A stretch of DNA of 6,009 bases from Nitrospirota bacterium (GCA_004296865.1 SCVQ01000284.1:1-6009); one strand, 5' to 3'. Shown: positions 1 to 5,903, numbered from the stretch's first letter. The notes: generated from the letters alone by a model not told the origin. A program made the numbers and translations.

Positions 1-414
1 GGTCCATTCCTGCCGAATGGGCCAGGGGCGGCGGCGGAAGTAATCCCGGCCTTTGCGTCCGACGATGCTGAGGGTGACCTGGACCCCGCGCGCCTCGCAT
101 TGCCGCAGAAACTCCGCGCTCTTTCGCACGATGTTGCCGTTGAACCCGCCGCAGAGCCCGCGATCGCTCGTGATGACGAGCACTTCGATTTTCTTGCCCG
201 GGCGCTTCTGCAGTAAGGGGTGTGAGGCTCGATTCACGCGCTGGCTGAGGTTCCCGAGCACGCCGCGCATCTTGAGGGCGTAAGGGCGCGCAGCCAGGAT
301 GCGGTCCTGCGAGCGCTTGAGCTTCGCCGCCGCCACCATTTTCATGGCCTTGGTGATCTTCTGCGTGTTCTTGAACGCCGCGATTTTGCGGCGCAATGAT
401 TGGAGACTAGGCAT
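1..414 (-). CDS. atpG: F1 ATP synthase gamma subunit, partial (3' end beyond window)
   Basis: Gamma is the central rotor shaft of F1Fo ATP synthase; it turns inside the alpha3-beta3 head and couples proton flow through Fo to ATP synthesis at the cytoplasmic face of the inner membrane. Only the first 138 codons are present; the gene runs off the left edge, so about half of the usual 285-295 residues is missing. My translation opens MPSLQSLRRKIAAFKNTQKI and continues with TKAMKMVAAAKLKRSQ at residues 21-36, the family's N-terminal coiled-coil helix. Residues 81-92 read ITSDRGLCGGFN, the conserved start of the Rossmann-like domain. The ATG at 414-412 is the family-typical start, although the Shine-Dalgarno is poor (only a GAG a few bases upstream). 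It follows atpA after 55 nt, in the usual alpha-gamma order; beta (atpD) and epsilon (atpC) would be expected next, beyond the window. Confidence 0.96.
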   Translation of the reverse strand, partial: MPSLQSLRRKIAAFKNTQKITKAMKMVAAAKLKRSQDRILAARPYALKMRGVLGNLSQRVNRASHPLLQKRPGKKIEVLVITSDRGLCGGFNGNIVRKSAEFLRQCEARGVQVTLSIVGRKGRDYFRRRPWPIRQEWT

Positions 415-433
415 TGCTCGATATTCTGTTTTA

Positions 434-468
434 GCTATATGCCATTAGCCATCAGCTCTTTGCTGGCA
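434..468. repeat. Degenerate 7-bp tandem repeat in the atpA-atpG spacer
   Basis: Read on the plus strand, five consecutive 7-mers begin with GCT or GCC: GCTATAT, GCCATTA, GCCATCA, GCTCTTT, GCTGGCA. The phase ends at the atpA stop codon. In the mRNA direction the best units read TGATGGC and TAATGGC. The array fills most of the 55-nt spacer and leaves no room for a strong ribosome binding site for atpG. Its function is unknown. It looks like a short interspersed intergenic repeat rather than a terminator, because there is no strong stem and no T tract. Confidence 0.5.
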
Positions 469-469
469 G

Positions 470-1987
470 CTACTTGGCGCCGTAGCCCATCGTCCGTTTA
501 AACGTCGTGATAATCTCTTTTAGCCGGCCGCCGACCTTGTCGTCGATTTTGCCGATGCTGGTAATTTCTTTCCTGAGCTCCGGATGGTGCTGCGTGACGT
601 AGTGGAGCAGGTCTTCTTCGAACTGCCGCACTTTGTCGACGGCGACATCGTCGAGGAATCCGTTGACGCCGGCATAAATCGACAACACTTGATCCGCCAC
701 CGGCATGGGCTTGTATTGCCCCTGCTTGAGCAACTCCACCATCCGGACGCCGCGCGCCAGCTGCATCTGGGTGGCCTTGTCGAGTTCGCTGCCGAACTGC
801 GAGAAGGCCGCCATCTCACGGTACTGGGCCAGGTCCAACCGCAACGTGCCGGCCACCTGCTTCATGGTCTTGATTTGCGCGGAACCGCCGACGCGGGAGA
901 CCGAGAGGCCGACGTTGATCGCGGGGCGAATCCCGGAATAGAAGAGGTCGCTGCCGAGATAGATCTGCCCGTCGGTGATCGAAATGACGTTGGTCGGAAT
1001 ATACGCCGAGACGTCGCCGGCTTGCGTTTCAATGATCGGGAGCGCGGTGAGGCTCCCGCCGCCGAGTGTCTCGCTGAGCTTCGCGGCCCGCTCCAGCAGG
1101 CGCGAGTGCAGATAGAACACGTCGCCGGGGTAGGCTTCACGGCCCGGCGGCCGGCGGAGCAGCAAGGAAAGCTCACGGTAGGCCACGGCGTGCTTGGACA
1201 GGTCGTCATAGACGATGAGGGCATGTTTCCCGTTGTCCCGGAAGTATTCGCCGATGGCGGCGCCGGCGAAGGGCGCCAGAAACTGCATCGGCGCGGCATC
1301 GCTGGCCGTGGCCGACACGACCATGCTGTACTCCATCGCATGGCTTTCCTCGAGCGTCTTGACGACGCGCGCCACGGTGGAGCGCTTCTGGCCGATGGCG
1401 ACATAGATGCAGAAGACGCCGAGGCCCTTTTGGTTGATGATCGTGTCCACGGCGATGGCGGTCTTGCCCGTCTGCCGGTCGCCGATGATCAACTCGCGCT
1501 GGCCGCGGCCGATCGGAATCATCGCGTCGATGGCCTTGATGCCCGTCTGCAGCGGCTCACGGACGGATTGCCGGGTGATCACGCCCGGGGCGACGACTTC
1601 GATGCGGGACGTTTGCGTGGACTTGATCGGCCCCTTGCCATCGATCGGCTGACCGATGGCGTTGACCACGCGACCCACCAGGGCTTCGCCCACGGGAATT
1701 TCCGCGATGCGGCCGGTGCGCTTGACCGGATCGCCTTCCTTGATGCCGACATCGCTGCCCATCAGCACGGCGCCGACGTTGTCTTCTTCGAGGTTCAGCG
1801 CGATGCCGAAGAGGTTGCCGGGAAACTCGAGCATCTCGCCGGCCATCGCCCCGTTCAGCCCGTAGATCTTGGCGATGCCGTCGCCGACCTGGATGACGGA
1901 GCCCATTTCGTTGACATCGACCTGTTTGTCGAAGCCCTTGATCTTTTCTTTGATGATCGAACTGATCTCGTCAGCCTTGATCTGCAT
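470..1987 (-). CDS. atpA: F1 ATP synthase alpha subunit
   Basis: Alpha is the non-catalytic nucleotide-binding subunit of the alpha3-beta3 hexamer of F1Fo ATP synthase. The 505-residue product has the normal family length and all landmarks: an N-terminal helix (about residues 1-22) that docks on delta; a beta-barrel domain (about 25-95); Walker A GDRQTGKT at 169-176; a Walker B strand ending VYDD at 259-262; the ATPase alpha/beta signature [10 protein letters not shown] at 355-364; and the arginine finger R365 in SRVGG, which reaches into the neighbouring beta catalytic site. The C-terminal helical domain runs to the end. The start is firm: ATG at 1987 is preceded by AGAGGAG (1993-1999) at a 5-nt spacing. 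It lies 16 nt after atpH and 55 nt before atpG, so the three are very probably co-transcribed. Nothing is truncated or altered. A 472-codon open frame on the opposite strand is a shadow of this gene. Confidence 0.99.
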   Translation of the reverse strand: MQIKADEISSIIKEKIKGFDKQVDVNEMGSVIQVGDGIAKIYGLNGAMAGEMLEFPGNLFGIALNLEEDNVGAVLMGSDVGIKEGDPVKRTGRIAEIPVGEALVGRVVNAIGQPIDGKGPIKSTQTSRIEVVAPGVITRQSVREPLQTGIKAIDAMIPIGRGQRELIIGDRQTGKTAIAVDTIINQKGLGVFCIYVAIGQKRSTVARVVKTLEESHAMEYSMVVSATASDAAPMQFLAPFAGAAIGEYFRDNGKHALIVYDDLSKHAVAYRELSLLLRRPPGREAYPGDVFYLHSRLLERAAKLSETLGGGSLTALPIIETQAGDVSAYIPTNVISITDGQIYLGSDLFYSGIRPAINVGLSVSRVGGSAQIKTMKQVAGTLRLDLAQYREMAAFSQFGSELDKATQMQLARGVRMVELLKQGQYKPMPVADQVLSIYAGVNGFLDDVAVDKVRQFEEDLLHYVTQHHPELRKEITSIGKIDDKVGGRLKEIITTFKRTMGYGAK

Positions 1988-1992
1988 GGGTA

Positions 1993-1999
1993 CTCCTCT
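1993..1999 (-). promoter_or_regulatory. Ribosome binding site of atpA
   Basis: AGAGGAG on the minus strand lies 5 nt before the atpA ATG and inside the 16-nt atpH-atpA gap. It fixes the atpA start and contrasts with atpH and atpG, which have no comparable site. Confidence 0.85.
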
Positions 2000-2003
2000 T
2001 GAG

Positions 2004-2543
2004 CTACTCTTTGGTCAGAAGGCTTTCCATCGCCGTGAGCCGGCCCCGGATGCTGCTGTCGAAGGCCGTGCTGCCGATGCGAATCTGCAAGCCGGAGAGA
2101 AGATTCGGTTCGGTGTGGAAGGTGAGGACGACGTCGTGCCGGAGGAGTTCGCGCAGGCGCAGGCGCAGCCGATCCTGCTCGGCTGTCCCTAAGTCTGCGG
2201 CCGACGTGACCGACACCGCCTGCGTGCCCTTGGCCTGATCCGCCAGCGCGGCGAAGGCGTCGGCGATGTCCGGAAGGTATCCGGCGCGGTTCTTCTTGAC
2301 CAGTTGGCCCAGGAAACCATCGACGACGGGCGGACAGCCGAGCTTCCGGCTGATTGCCGAGAGGACGGCCTGTTTTTCCTCCACGCCGAAGGCCGGCGAC
2401 GCGAGGACGTGCTTGAGCTGAGCCGAATCCGACAAAGCCTGTCCCAGGCCGATCAAGCCGGCCCGCGTTGGTGCAATGCGGTCGGTATCGAGCAGCTCAA
2501 ACAGAGCCTTGGCGTAGCGGCGGGCAACAGAACTCTTGATCAC
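2004..2543 (-). CDS. atpH: F1 ATP synthase delta subunit (OSCP family)
   Basis: Delta sits on top of the F1 head and joins it to the peripheral stalk (b subunits), acting as part of the stator. The product is about 179 residues, normal for the family. Near the N terminus it has [14 protein letters not shown], the typical first helix of the alpha-bundle domain. Near the C terminus [19 protein letters not shown] matches the conserved OSCP/delta signature, in which G, G, D, S and L recur. The start is uncertain: GTG at 2543 (chosen; gives [10 protein letters not shown]) and TTG at 2549 (two residues longer) are both in frame and neither has a recognisable Shine-Dalgarno. There is no in-frame ATG nearby. 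It is the first gene after a candidate promoter at 2613-2642 and is followed by atpA after 16 nt. The b-subunit gene atpF, which usually sits directly upstream, is absent; mnmA is there instead. Confidence 0.95.
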   Translation of the reverse strand: MIKSSVARRYAKALFELLDTDRIAPTRAGLIGLGQALSDSAQLKHVLASPAFGVEEKQAVLSAISRKLGCPPVVDGFLGQLVKKNRAGYLPDIADAFAALADQAKGTQAVSVTSAADLGTAEQDRLRLRLRELLRHDVVLTFHTEPNLLSGLQIRIGSTAFDSSIRGRLTAMESLLTKE

Positions 2544-2580
2544 AGTCAATACCGGCGAAGTCCGCGATGAACAGGGAAAA

Positions 2581-2604
2581 CTTTCGTGCGGTGGGCACGA
2601 GAAA
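2581..2604 (-). other. Stem-loop at the predicted 5' end of the atpHAG mRNA
   Basis: On the minus strand TCGTGC and GCACGA (plus coordinates 2595-2600 and 2584-2589) form a perfect 6-bp stem around the 5-nt loop CCACC. Two or three further pairs extend it past one bulged base, and TTTT follows the 3' arm. With the candidate promoter at 2613-2642, transcription would begin near 2605-2606, putting this hairpin at the very 5' end of the leader. It could stabilise the mRNA or act as a weak attenuator. The stem and its sequence are seen directly; any role is inference. Confidence 0.45.
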
Positions 2605-2612
2605 AACGCGCC

Positions 2613-2642
2613 AACCTAGCATTCGGCGGAGGGGCCTGTCAA
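2613..2642 (-). promoter_or_regulatory. Candidate sigma70-type promoter for atpH-atpA-atpG
   Basis: The minus strand carries a perfect -35 box TTGACA (2642-2637), an 18-bp spacer, and TAGGTT (2618-2613) as a -10 box matching 3 of 6 consensus positions. The predicted start near 2605 gives a leader of about 60 nt before atpH. Its position between mnmA and atpH, in a long spacer, fits a separate atp transcription unit. The -35 is strong and the -10 weak, so confidence is moderate. Confidence 0.55.
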
Positions 2643-2647
2643 GAACT

Positions 2648-2736
2648 CAGAGTCTGAAAGTCGAGAAAGTCTGAAAGTCGAACGTCCGGCATTGGGGACT
2701 TGATGACTTGCCGACTTTCAGGCTTGAGGACTTTTT
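2648..2736. repeat. Two converging arrays of a degenerate GACTTNNN octamer
   Basis: On the plus strand five octamers follow one another without gaps from 2697 to 2736: GACTTGAT, GACTTGCC, GACTTTCA, GGCTTGAG, GACTTTTT. On the minus strand four units (GACTTTCA, GACTTTCTC, GACTTTCA, GACTCTG) occupy about 2680-2648, with one 9-bp step. Part of the second array is a 17-bp direct repeat (2651-2664 and 2668-2681, 14 identical bases). The two arrays point toward each other across about 16 bp, so 2651-2663 can pair with 2712-2724 (one mismatch) as a long-looped hairpin. They fill the spacer directly downstream of the mnmA stop and reach the atp promoter. Function is unknown. The unit is much too short and unspaced for CRISPR. 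Confidence 0.6.
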
Positions 2737-2738
2737 CG

Positions 2739-3821
2739 CTATTGAGGCTGGATGATCCCGCCTCCCAGCACCCGATCGCCATCGTAAAACACGGCGGATT
2801 GGCCGGGGCTGAGGGCCCGTTGAGGGGTGAGAAAGCGGATGTGCAGGGTTCCGTCTGGCTGAGGCTGCAACGTGGCCGGCGAGGCCGGCGTGGCATAGCG
2901 GACCTTGACGTCGGTCTGCACGGGCGCGGCCAGGATCGACGCATCGAAGAGGTTGAGGTCTGTCACCGTGCAGCCCGACGCGAAGAGGCTGTCCTCGGAC
3001 CCCAGGACGACAGTCTGGGTTTCCGGGACTACGCGTTGGACGTACAGGCGTTGGCCCATCGCAATGCCCAGGCCGCGGCGTTGGCCCGGTGTGTAGTAGG
3101 CAATGCCCTCGTGCCGGCCGAGCACATTCCCGTCGTGATCCACAAAATTCCCCGGCCGCTTCGACTCCGGCGCCGCGGCTTCGATAAAGGTCCGATAGTC
3201 GCCCTGCGATACGAAACAGATCTCCTGGCTTTCCCGTAGTTCCTCGGCCGGCAAGTCCAGCGATTCAGCCCTGGCCCAGACCTCGGCCTTTTGCATCGCT
3301 CCAACGGGGAACAGCAGCTTGGGAAGCCAGTCAGGGCTCAGCCGGTAGAGGAAATAGCTTTGGTCCTTACGGGGGTCGCAGGCTCGGTGCAGGCTGGGGC
3401 GGCCATTCCGGTCCATGATCCTGGCATAGTGGCCGGTCGCCACGAAGTCCGCGCCCCGCTCTTCGGCAAGATGATAGAGGGAGCGGAGCTTGACGCGTTC
3501 GTTGCAACGGACACAGGGATTTGGGGTCGTGCCGGCCAGGTACCCGGTGAGGAAATCGTCGATGACTCCTGCTTGGAAGGGCGCTCTGGTGTCGATGACT
3601 TCGTGCGGGATGCCCAGCCGTTTGGCGACATATCGGGCGAGGCCGACCTTGCAGCAGCCCCGTTCCTGCCAGCGCTTGGACACAGCGGCCGACTCATCCT
3701 CCGGTTCCCAGACTTGGAGGGTGACGCCGCGGACGTCGAAACCCTGCTCGACCAGGATGGCGGCGGCGACGGAGCTATCGACGCCGCCGCTCATCCCAAG
3801 GACAACCGTCGGCTTGGTCAT
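2739..3821 (-). CDS. mnmA: tRNA-specific 2-thiouridylase MnmA
   Basis: MnmA activates U34 of tRNA-Lys, -Glu and -Gln with ATP and inserts sulfur to make 2-thiouridine, a wobble-base modification needed for accurate decoding; it is cytoplasmic. The 360-residue product has the PP-loop SGGVDSS at 11-17, TPNPCVRCN at 99-107, ATGHYAR at 128-134, KDQSYFLY at 152-159, and ESQEICFV at 197-204. C106 aligns with the catalytic cysteine of E. coli MnmA (C102) and C202 with the persulfide cysteine (C199). The residue equivalent to E. coli D99 is a cysteine here (C103), giving a CxxC, and there is a CC pair at 56-57; this is a known family variant. The C-terminal barrel ends with SPGQSAVFY and GGGII, both typical. 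The ATG at 3821 is the only sensible start: the in-frame stop lies five codons upstream. It lacks a clear Shine-Dalgarno. It starts 22 nt after bactofilin 2, so it is probably in the same transcript. Confidence 0.98.
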   Translation of the reverse strand: MTKPTVVLGMSGGVDSSVAAAILVEQGFDVRGVTLQVWEPEDESAAVSKRWQERGCCKVGLARYVAKRLGIPHEVIDTRAPFQAGVIDDFLTGYLAGTTPNPCVRCNERVKLRSLYHLAEERGADFVATGHYARIMDRNGRPSLHRACDPRKDQSYFLYRLSPDWLPKLLFPVGAMQKAEVWARAESLDLPAEELRESQEICFVSQGDYRTFIEAAAPESKRPGNFVDHDGNVLGRHEGIAYYTPGQRRGLGIAMGQRLYVQRVVPETQTVVLGSEDSLFASGCTVTDLNLFDASILAAPVQTDVKVRYATPASPATLQPQPDGTLHIRFLTPQRALSPGQSAVFYDGDRVLGGGIIQPQ

Positions 3822-3843
3822 GGGCGGGGATGGGAGTCAACGC

Positions 3844-4296
3844 TCATGGCTGAAGGTCTTGGACGCGAACTTTTCCCCTGTGGGCCGCCAGGTCATGCAC
3901 GTTCTCGCGATCCTGGCGCTCTTGGTCCGCCCCTTTGTTGGCGCCCATGTCGCACATGCCGTGGAAATGGGCCCCTTCTTCCATGGAAAAGGACGGTGAA
4001 TGGATATCGCCGATCAAGATGCCCGGCTTGAGAATCTGCACTTTTTCAAGGGCGGTGATGTTCCCCTGGATCTTGCCGCTCGTGATCAGAGTCCCCGTGG
4101 TGACGAGGCCCTTGATGACCGCGTGCTCTCCGACGATCAAGGTGCCTTTGGTATGGATTTCACCTTCCAGGCGACCGTCGATCCGGACAGTCCCATCGAA
4201 ATTGACCACGCCTTTGAAGTCGACGCCCTTCCCGAGGAAGGTGAAGTTTTCTTCATCGACCAGGCCGTTTTTCTTTTTTCCGTTGAGCCCCCACAT
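3844..4296 (-). CDS. Bactofilin 2 (polymer-forming cytoskeletal protein)
   Basis: Bactofilins (DUF583) are right-handed beta-helix proteins that polymerise without nucleotide into membrane-associated filaments; they scaffold cell-shape, cell-wall or chromosome-positioning functions. This 150-residue product starts MWGLNGKKKNG, then has a beta-helix core from about residue 18 to 117 with the family pattern FKGVVNFDGTVRIDGRLEGEIHTKG (27-51) and repeating G-x-I turns (GKIQGNI, GILIGDI). A charged C-terminal tail of about 33 residues (ADQERQDRENVHD and onward) follows. The short Trp-plus-Lys N terminus resembles the membrane-binding peptides described for other bactofilins. The start at 4296 is set by GGAGGAGGA just upstream; a longer frame from 4374 only adds 26 residues translated through that binding site. 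The core is about half identical, by eye, to the neighbouring bactofilin 1, so the pair is a tandem duplication. mnmA follows after 22 nt. Confidence 0.94.
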   Translation of the reverse strand: MWGLNGKKKNGLVDEENFTFLGKGVDFKGVVNFDGTVRIDGRLEGEIHTKGTLIVGEHAVIKGLVTTGTLITSGKIQGNITALEKVQILKPGILIGDIHSPSFSMEEGAHFHGMCDMGANKGADQERQDRENVHDLAAHRGKVRVQDLQP

Positions 4297-4300
4297 AGGT

Positions 4301-4309
4301 TCCTCCTCC
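4301..4309 (-). promoter_or_regulatory. Strong ribosome binding site of bactofilin 2
   Basis: GGAGGAGGA on the minus strand ends 4 nt before the ATG at 4296. It decides between this start and the in-frame ATG at 4374; in the longer frame the site would be read as the unlikely peptide EEE. Confidence 0.85.
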
Positions 4310-4375
4310 GGCGTTGGATCCGCAAGGCGATGAACGATCGGCTGCACGGCCTTGCCTGCGGACCACGGTGCCATC

Positions 4376-4420
4376 CCCCGCTGCCCGAGCCGTCTTGGCG
4401 ACAGGCTCCGGATAGCGGGG
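4376..4420 (-). other. Nested stem-loop in the spacer between the bactofilins
   Basis: The inner hairpin pairs GAGCCGTC (4387-4394) with GAC-a-GGCTC (4400-4408): 8 bp with one bulged base and a 5-nt loop. An outer 7-bp arm, CCCCGCT (4376-4382) with AGCGGGG (4414-4420), can close around it. It lies inside the 149-nt spacer, about 25 nt after the bactofilin 1 stop and 80 nt before bactofilin 2. No T tract follows on the minus strand, so it is not a canonical intrinsic terminator. It could be a processing or mRNA-stability element that sets different levels of the two bactofilins; that role is inference. Confidence 0.45.
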
Positions 4421-4445
4421 TGGGCCTCTGAGCAGGTCCCTCTAG

Positions 4446-4937
4446 TTAGCCCGAGACGCGCTTAATATTGCTGATCGGCGAGCTGATGGCACGCGGGAGC
4501 TCGCGGACATCCGCACGAGCCATCTCGATGTTGCCATTGAACAGCACCCCTTCCTCCATGGATAGCATCGGGGTCTTCACGGAACCGTTCAGGACCGCCG
4601 GAGACAGCAGCCGGATCTTTTCCTTTGCCACGATGTCGCCGGTGATCTTTCCCTTGCTAACGATCGTCCCCGCGCTCACCTTGGCGGTGATCACCGCATC
4701 TTCCCCGACCAGGAGAATACCTTCCGTGTGGATCTCGCCGTCCAGTTGGCCGTCGATGCGAACCGTCCCGTTGTAGCTGATGACGCCTTTGAACTCGACC
4801 CCTCGCCCCACAAAGGCGATGACGTTGTCCGCGTTTTCAACTCCGGTATTCGGGGACTCCTGACCATCCTCTTCCACCCCGGCCTCGCCGGCGGTACCGG
4901 TGCTCTTCACGTCCGATTTGTCCTTGATCCACGCCAT
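4446..4937 (-). CDS. Bactofilin 1 (polymer-forming cytoskeletal protein)
   Basis: This is a second member of the bactofilin (DUF583) family of self-polymerising beta-helix scaffold proteins. It has 163 residues: a short start MAWIKDKS, a longer acidic and presumably disordered linker (about 9-38, rich in G, E, S, T), the beta-helix core from about 39 to 139 with FKGVISYNGTVRIDGQLDGE (49-68) and regular G-x-I/V turns, and a 24-residue C-terminal tail with RELPRAISSPISNIKR. The core shares about half its residues with bactofilin 2 (53 of about 101 by a hand alignment without gaps), including the exact string GTVRIDG; linkers and tails differ. The start is firm: AGAGGAGG lies 7 nt upstream. It sits 111 nt after parB, behind a plausible promoter. 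In Myxococcus, bactofilins anchor the ParABS machinery, which makes this location beside parAB suggestive. A specific function here cannot be read from sequence. Confidence 0.96.
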   Translation of the reverse strand: MAWIKDKSDVKSTGTAGEAGVEEDGQESPNTGVENADNVIAFVGRGVEFKGVISYNGTVRIDGQLDGEIHTEGILLVGEDAVITAKVSAGTIVSKGKITGDIVAKEKIRLLSPAVLNGSVKTPMLSMEEGVLFNGNIEMARADVRELPRAISSPISNIKRVSG

Positions 4938-4944
4938 GACAGAA

Positions 4945-4952
4945 CCTCCTCT
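4945..4952 (-). promoter_or_regulatory. Ribosome binding site of bactofilin 1
   Basis: AGAGGAGG on the minus strand, 7 nt before the ATG at 4937. It is close to a full match to the anti-Shine-Dalgarno sequence and confirms the start. Confidence 0.85.
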
Positions 4953-5010
4953 TTGTTCGGGCAGTAAAACGGTTGACGACAGTTAGTCCAGGTTTGAGCG
5001 CGTAGTAAAA

Positions 5011-5039
5011 AGCATAATGGATGTCCCGGAGTAAGGCAA
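5011..5039 (-). promoter_or_regulatory. Candidate sigma70-type promoter for the bactofilin-mnmA unit
   Basis: On the minus strand TTGCCT (5039-5034, 4 of 6 consensus) and TATGCT (5016-5011, 4 of 6) are separated by exactly 17 bp, immediately after the parB stop. Transcription would start near 5004 and give a leader of about 67 nt. This would allow the bactofilins and mnmA to be expressed independently of parAB. The boxes are only partial matches. Confidence 0.45.
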
Positions 5040-5048
5040 GGAATTCTC

Positions 5049-5903
5049 TTATTCCAGCAACCGCTCGACCAAGCGATCCAGCTCGGCGGGCGTAAAATAA
5101 TCGAGGATGATCTTGCCACCGCTCCGACTTTTGATGATGCTGACCCTGGTTCCAAGGCGCCGCTGCAGCTTTTCTTCCAGGTCCGGATATGGTTTGGGGT
5201 GACGCGCTCCGCGGGGGCTCTTTACGGAACGCGAATGACCCACGACAATCTTTTCGGCTTGGCGAACAGAAAGTTGAGCTTCTGCGATCTGCCGAGCAAA
5301 TTTAATTTGCGCGTCTACCTTCGTCAGACCAAGGAGCACCTTTGCATGGCCTGTTGTCAGATGCCCAGACTCTATGAGCTGCTGGATCTCGTTGGGTAAA
5401 TTAATGAGCCTCACAATGTTGGCAACAGAGGAGCGATCTTTTCCGATTCGCTGCGCCACGGTGTCCTGCGTAAAGCCGAACTCATTCAAAAGGCGATGAT
5501 AGGCGCGGGCGGCTTCCATCGGGTTCAGATCTTTGCGTTGCAGGTTTTCCACGAGCGCAAACTCCATGGCCTGCTCATCGCTTGAGTTTCGAACAATGGC
5601 TGGGATGGTCTGGAGGCCGGCTATCTTCGCTGCTCGGAGACGACGCTCCCCGGCGATGAGTTCAAATATCCCATCACCTTTTCGACGAACGAGAATTGGC
5701 TGTAAGAGCCCGTTTTGTTTGATAGATTCAGACAATTCAACAAGGGCAGGTTCTGCAAATTCTTTTCGAGGTTGATAACGGTTTGGAGTGATATGCTGGA
5801 TTTCGAGTTGCTGCACGTCGCCGGCGCCTTGGCCAGGAATGGGCTTCGGTCCGCTCGATGGCAACAATGCGTCCAGGCCCTTACCGAGCGCTCTTTTCTC
5901 CAT
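5049..5903 (-). CDS. parB: Chromosome partitioning protein ParB (CTPase DNA clamp)
   Basis: ParB binds parS sites near the origin, loads as a CTP-gated sliding clamp, recruits SMC and drives segregation with ParA. The 284-residue product shows all chromosomal ParB landmarks: the N-terminal ALGKGLDALLP (5-15), which stimulates ParA; NRYQPRKEF (41-49); the CTP-binding motif AGERRLRAAKIAG (84-96); ENLQRKDLNPMEAARAY (119-135); a helix-turn-helix around TQDTVAQRIGKDRSSVANIVRL (145-166) for parS recognition; and a C-terminal dimerisation domain from about 238 to the end. Length is normal. The ATG at 5903 has AAAGGAG 10 nt upstream (5914-5920). The gene overlaps the 3' end of parA by 23 nt, which implies translational coupling. 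Sampled stretches look less GC-rich (about 52%) than atpA (about 67%). I found no parS palindrome in the window. Confidence 0.98.
   Translation of the reverse strand: MEKRALGKGLDALLPSSGPKPIPGQGAGDVQQLEIQHITPNRYQPRKEFAEPALVELSESIKQNGLLQPILVRRKGDGIFELIAGERRLRAAKIAGLQTIPAIVRNSSDEQAMEFALVENLQRKDLNPMEAARAYHRLLNEFGFTQDTVAQRIGKDRSSVANIVRLINLPNEIQQLIESGHLTTGHAKVLLGLTKVDAQIKFARQIAEAQLSVRQAEKIVVGHSRSVKSPRGARHPKPYPDLEEKLQRRLGTRVSIIKSRSGGKIILDYFTPAELDRLVERLLE

Noticed and set aside
584..2002. 472-codon open frame on the plus strand across atpA
   Set aside because: It is the antisense shadow of a highly conserved atpA. Its translation is rich in D, G, A, R and H with no recognisable domain, as expected from GC-rich codon bias, and it has no Shine-Dalgarno or neighbours on that strand.
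2648..2736. CRISPR-like array
   Set aside because: Units are 8 bp with no spacers and occur in both orientations, and no cas genes are present.
2700..3239. 179-codon plus-strand frame over mnmA and its downstream spacer
   Set aside because: It lies almost wholly antisense to conserved mnmA codons and runs through the octamer repeat; no domain or start signal is visible.
4297..4374. Upstream in-frame ATG for bactofilin 2 (26 extra residues)
   Set aside because: The extension would translate the strong GGAGGAGGA site as EEE, and the shorter form has the family-typical short N terminus.
4973..4978. TTGACG on the plus strand as a -35 box
   Set aside because: There is no gene on the plus strand downstream and no good -10 at the right distance.
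5040..5055. Small inverted repeat over the parB stop as a terminator
   Set aside because: The stem is only 5 A/T-rich base pairs (GGAAT/ATTCC) and no T tract follows, so termination is unlikely.
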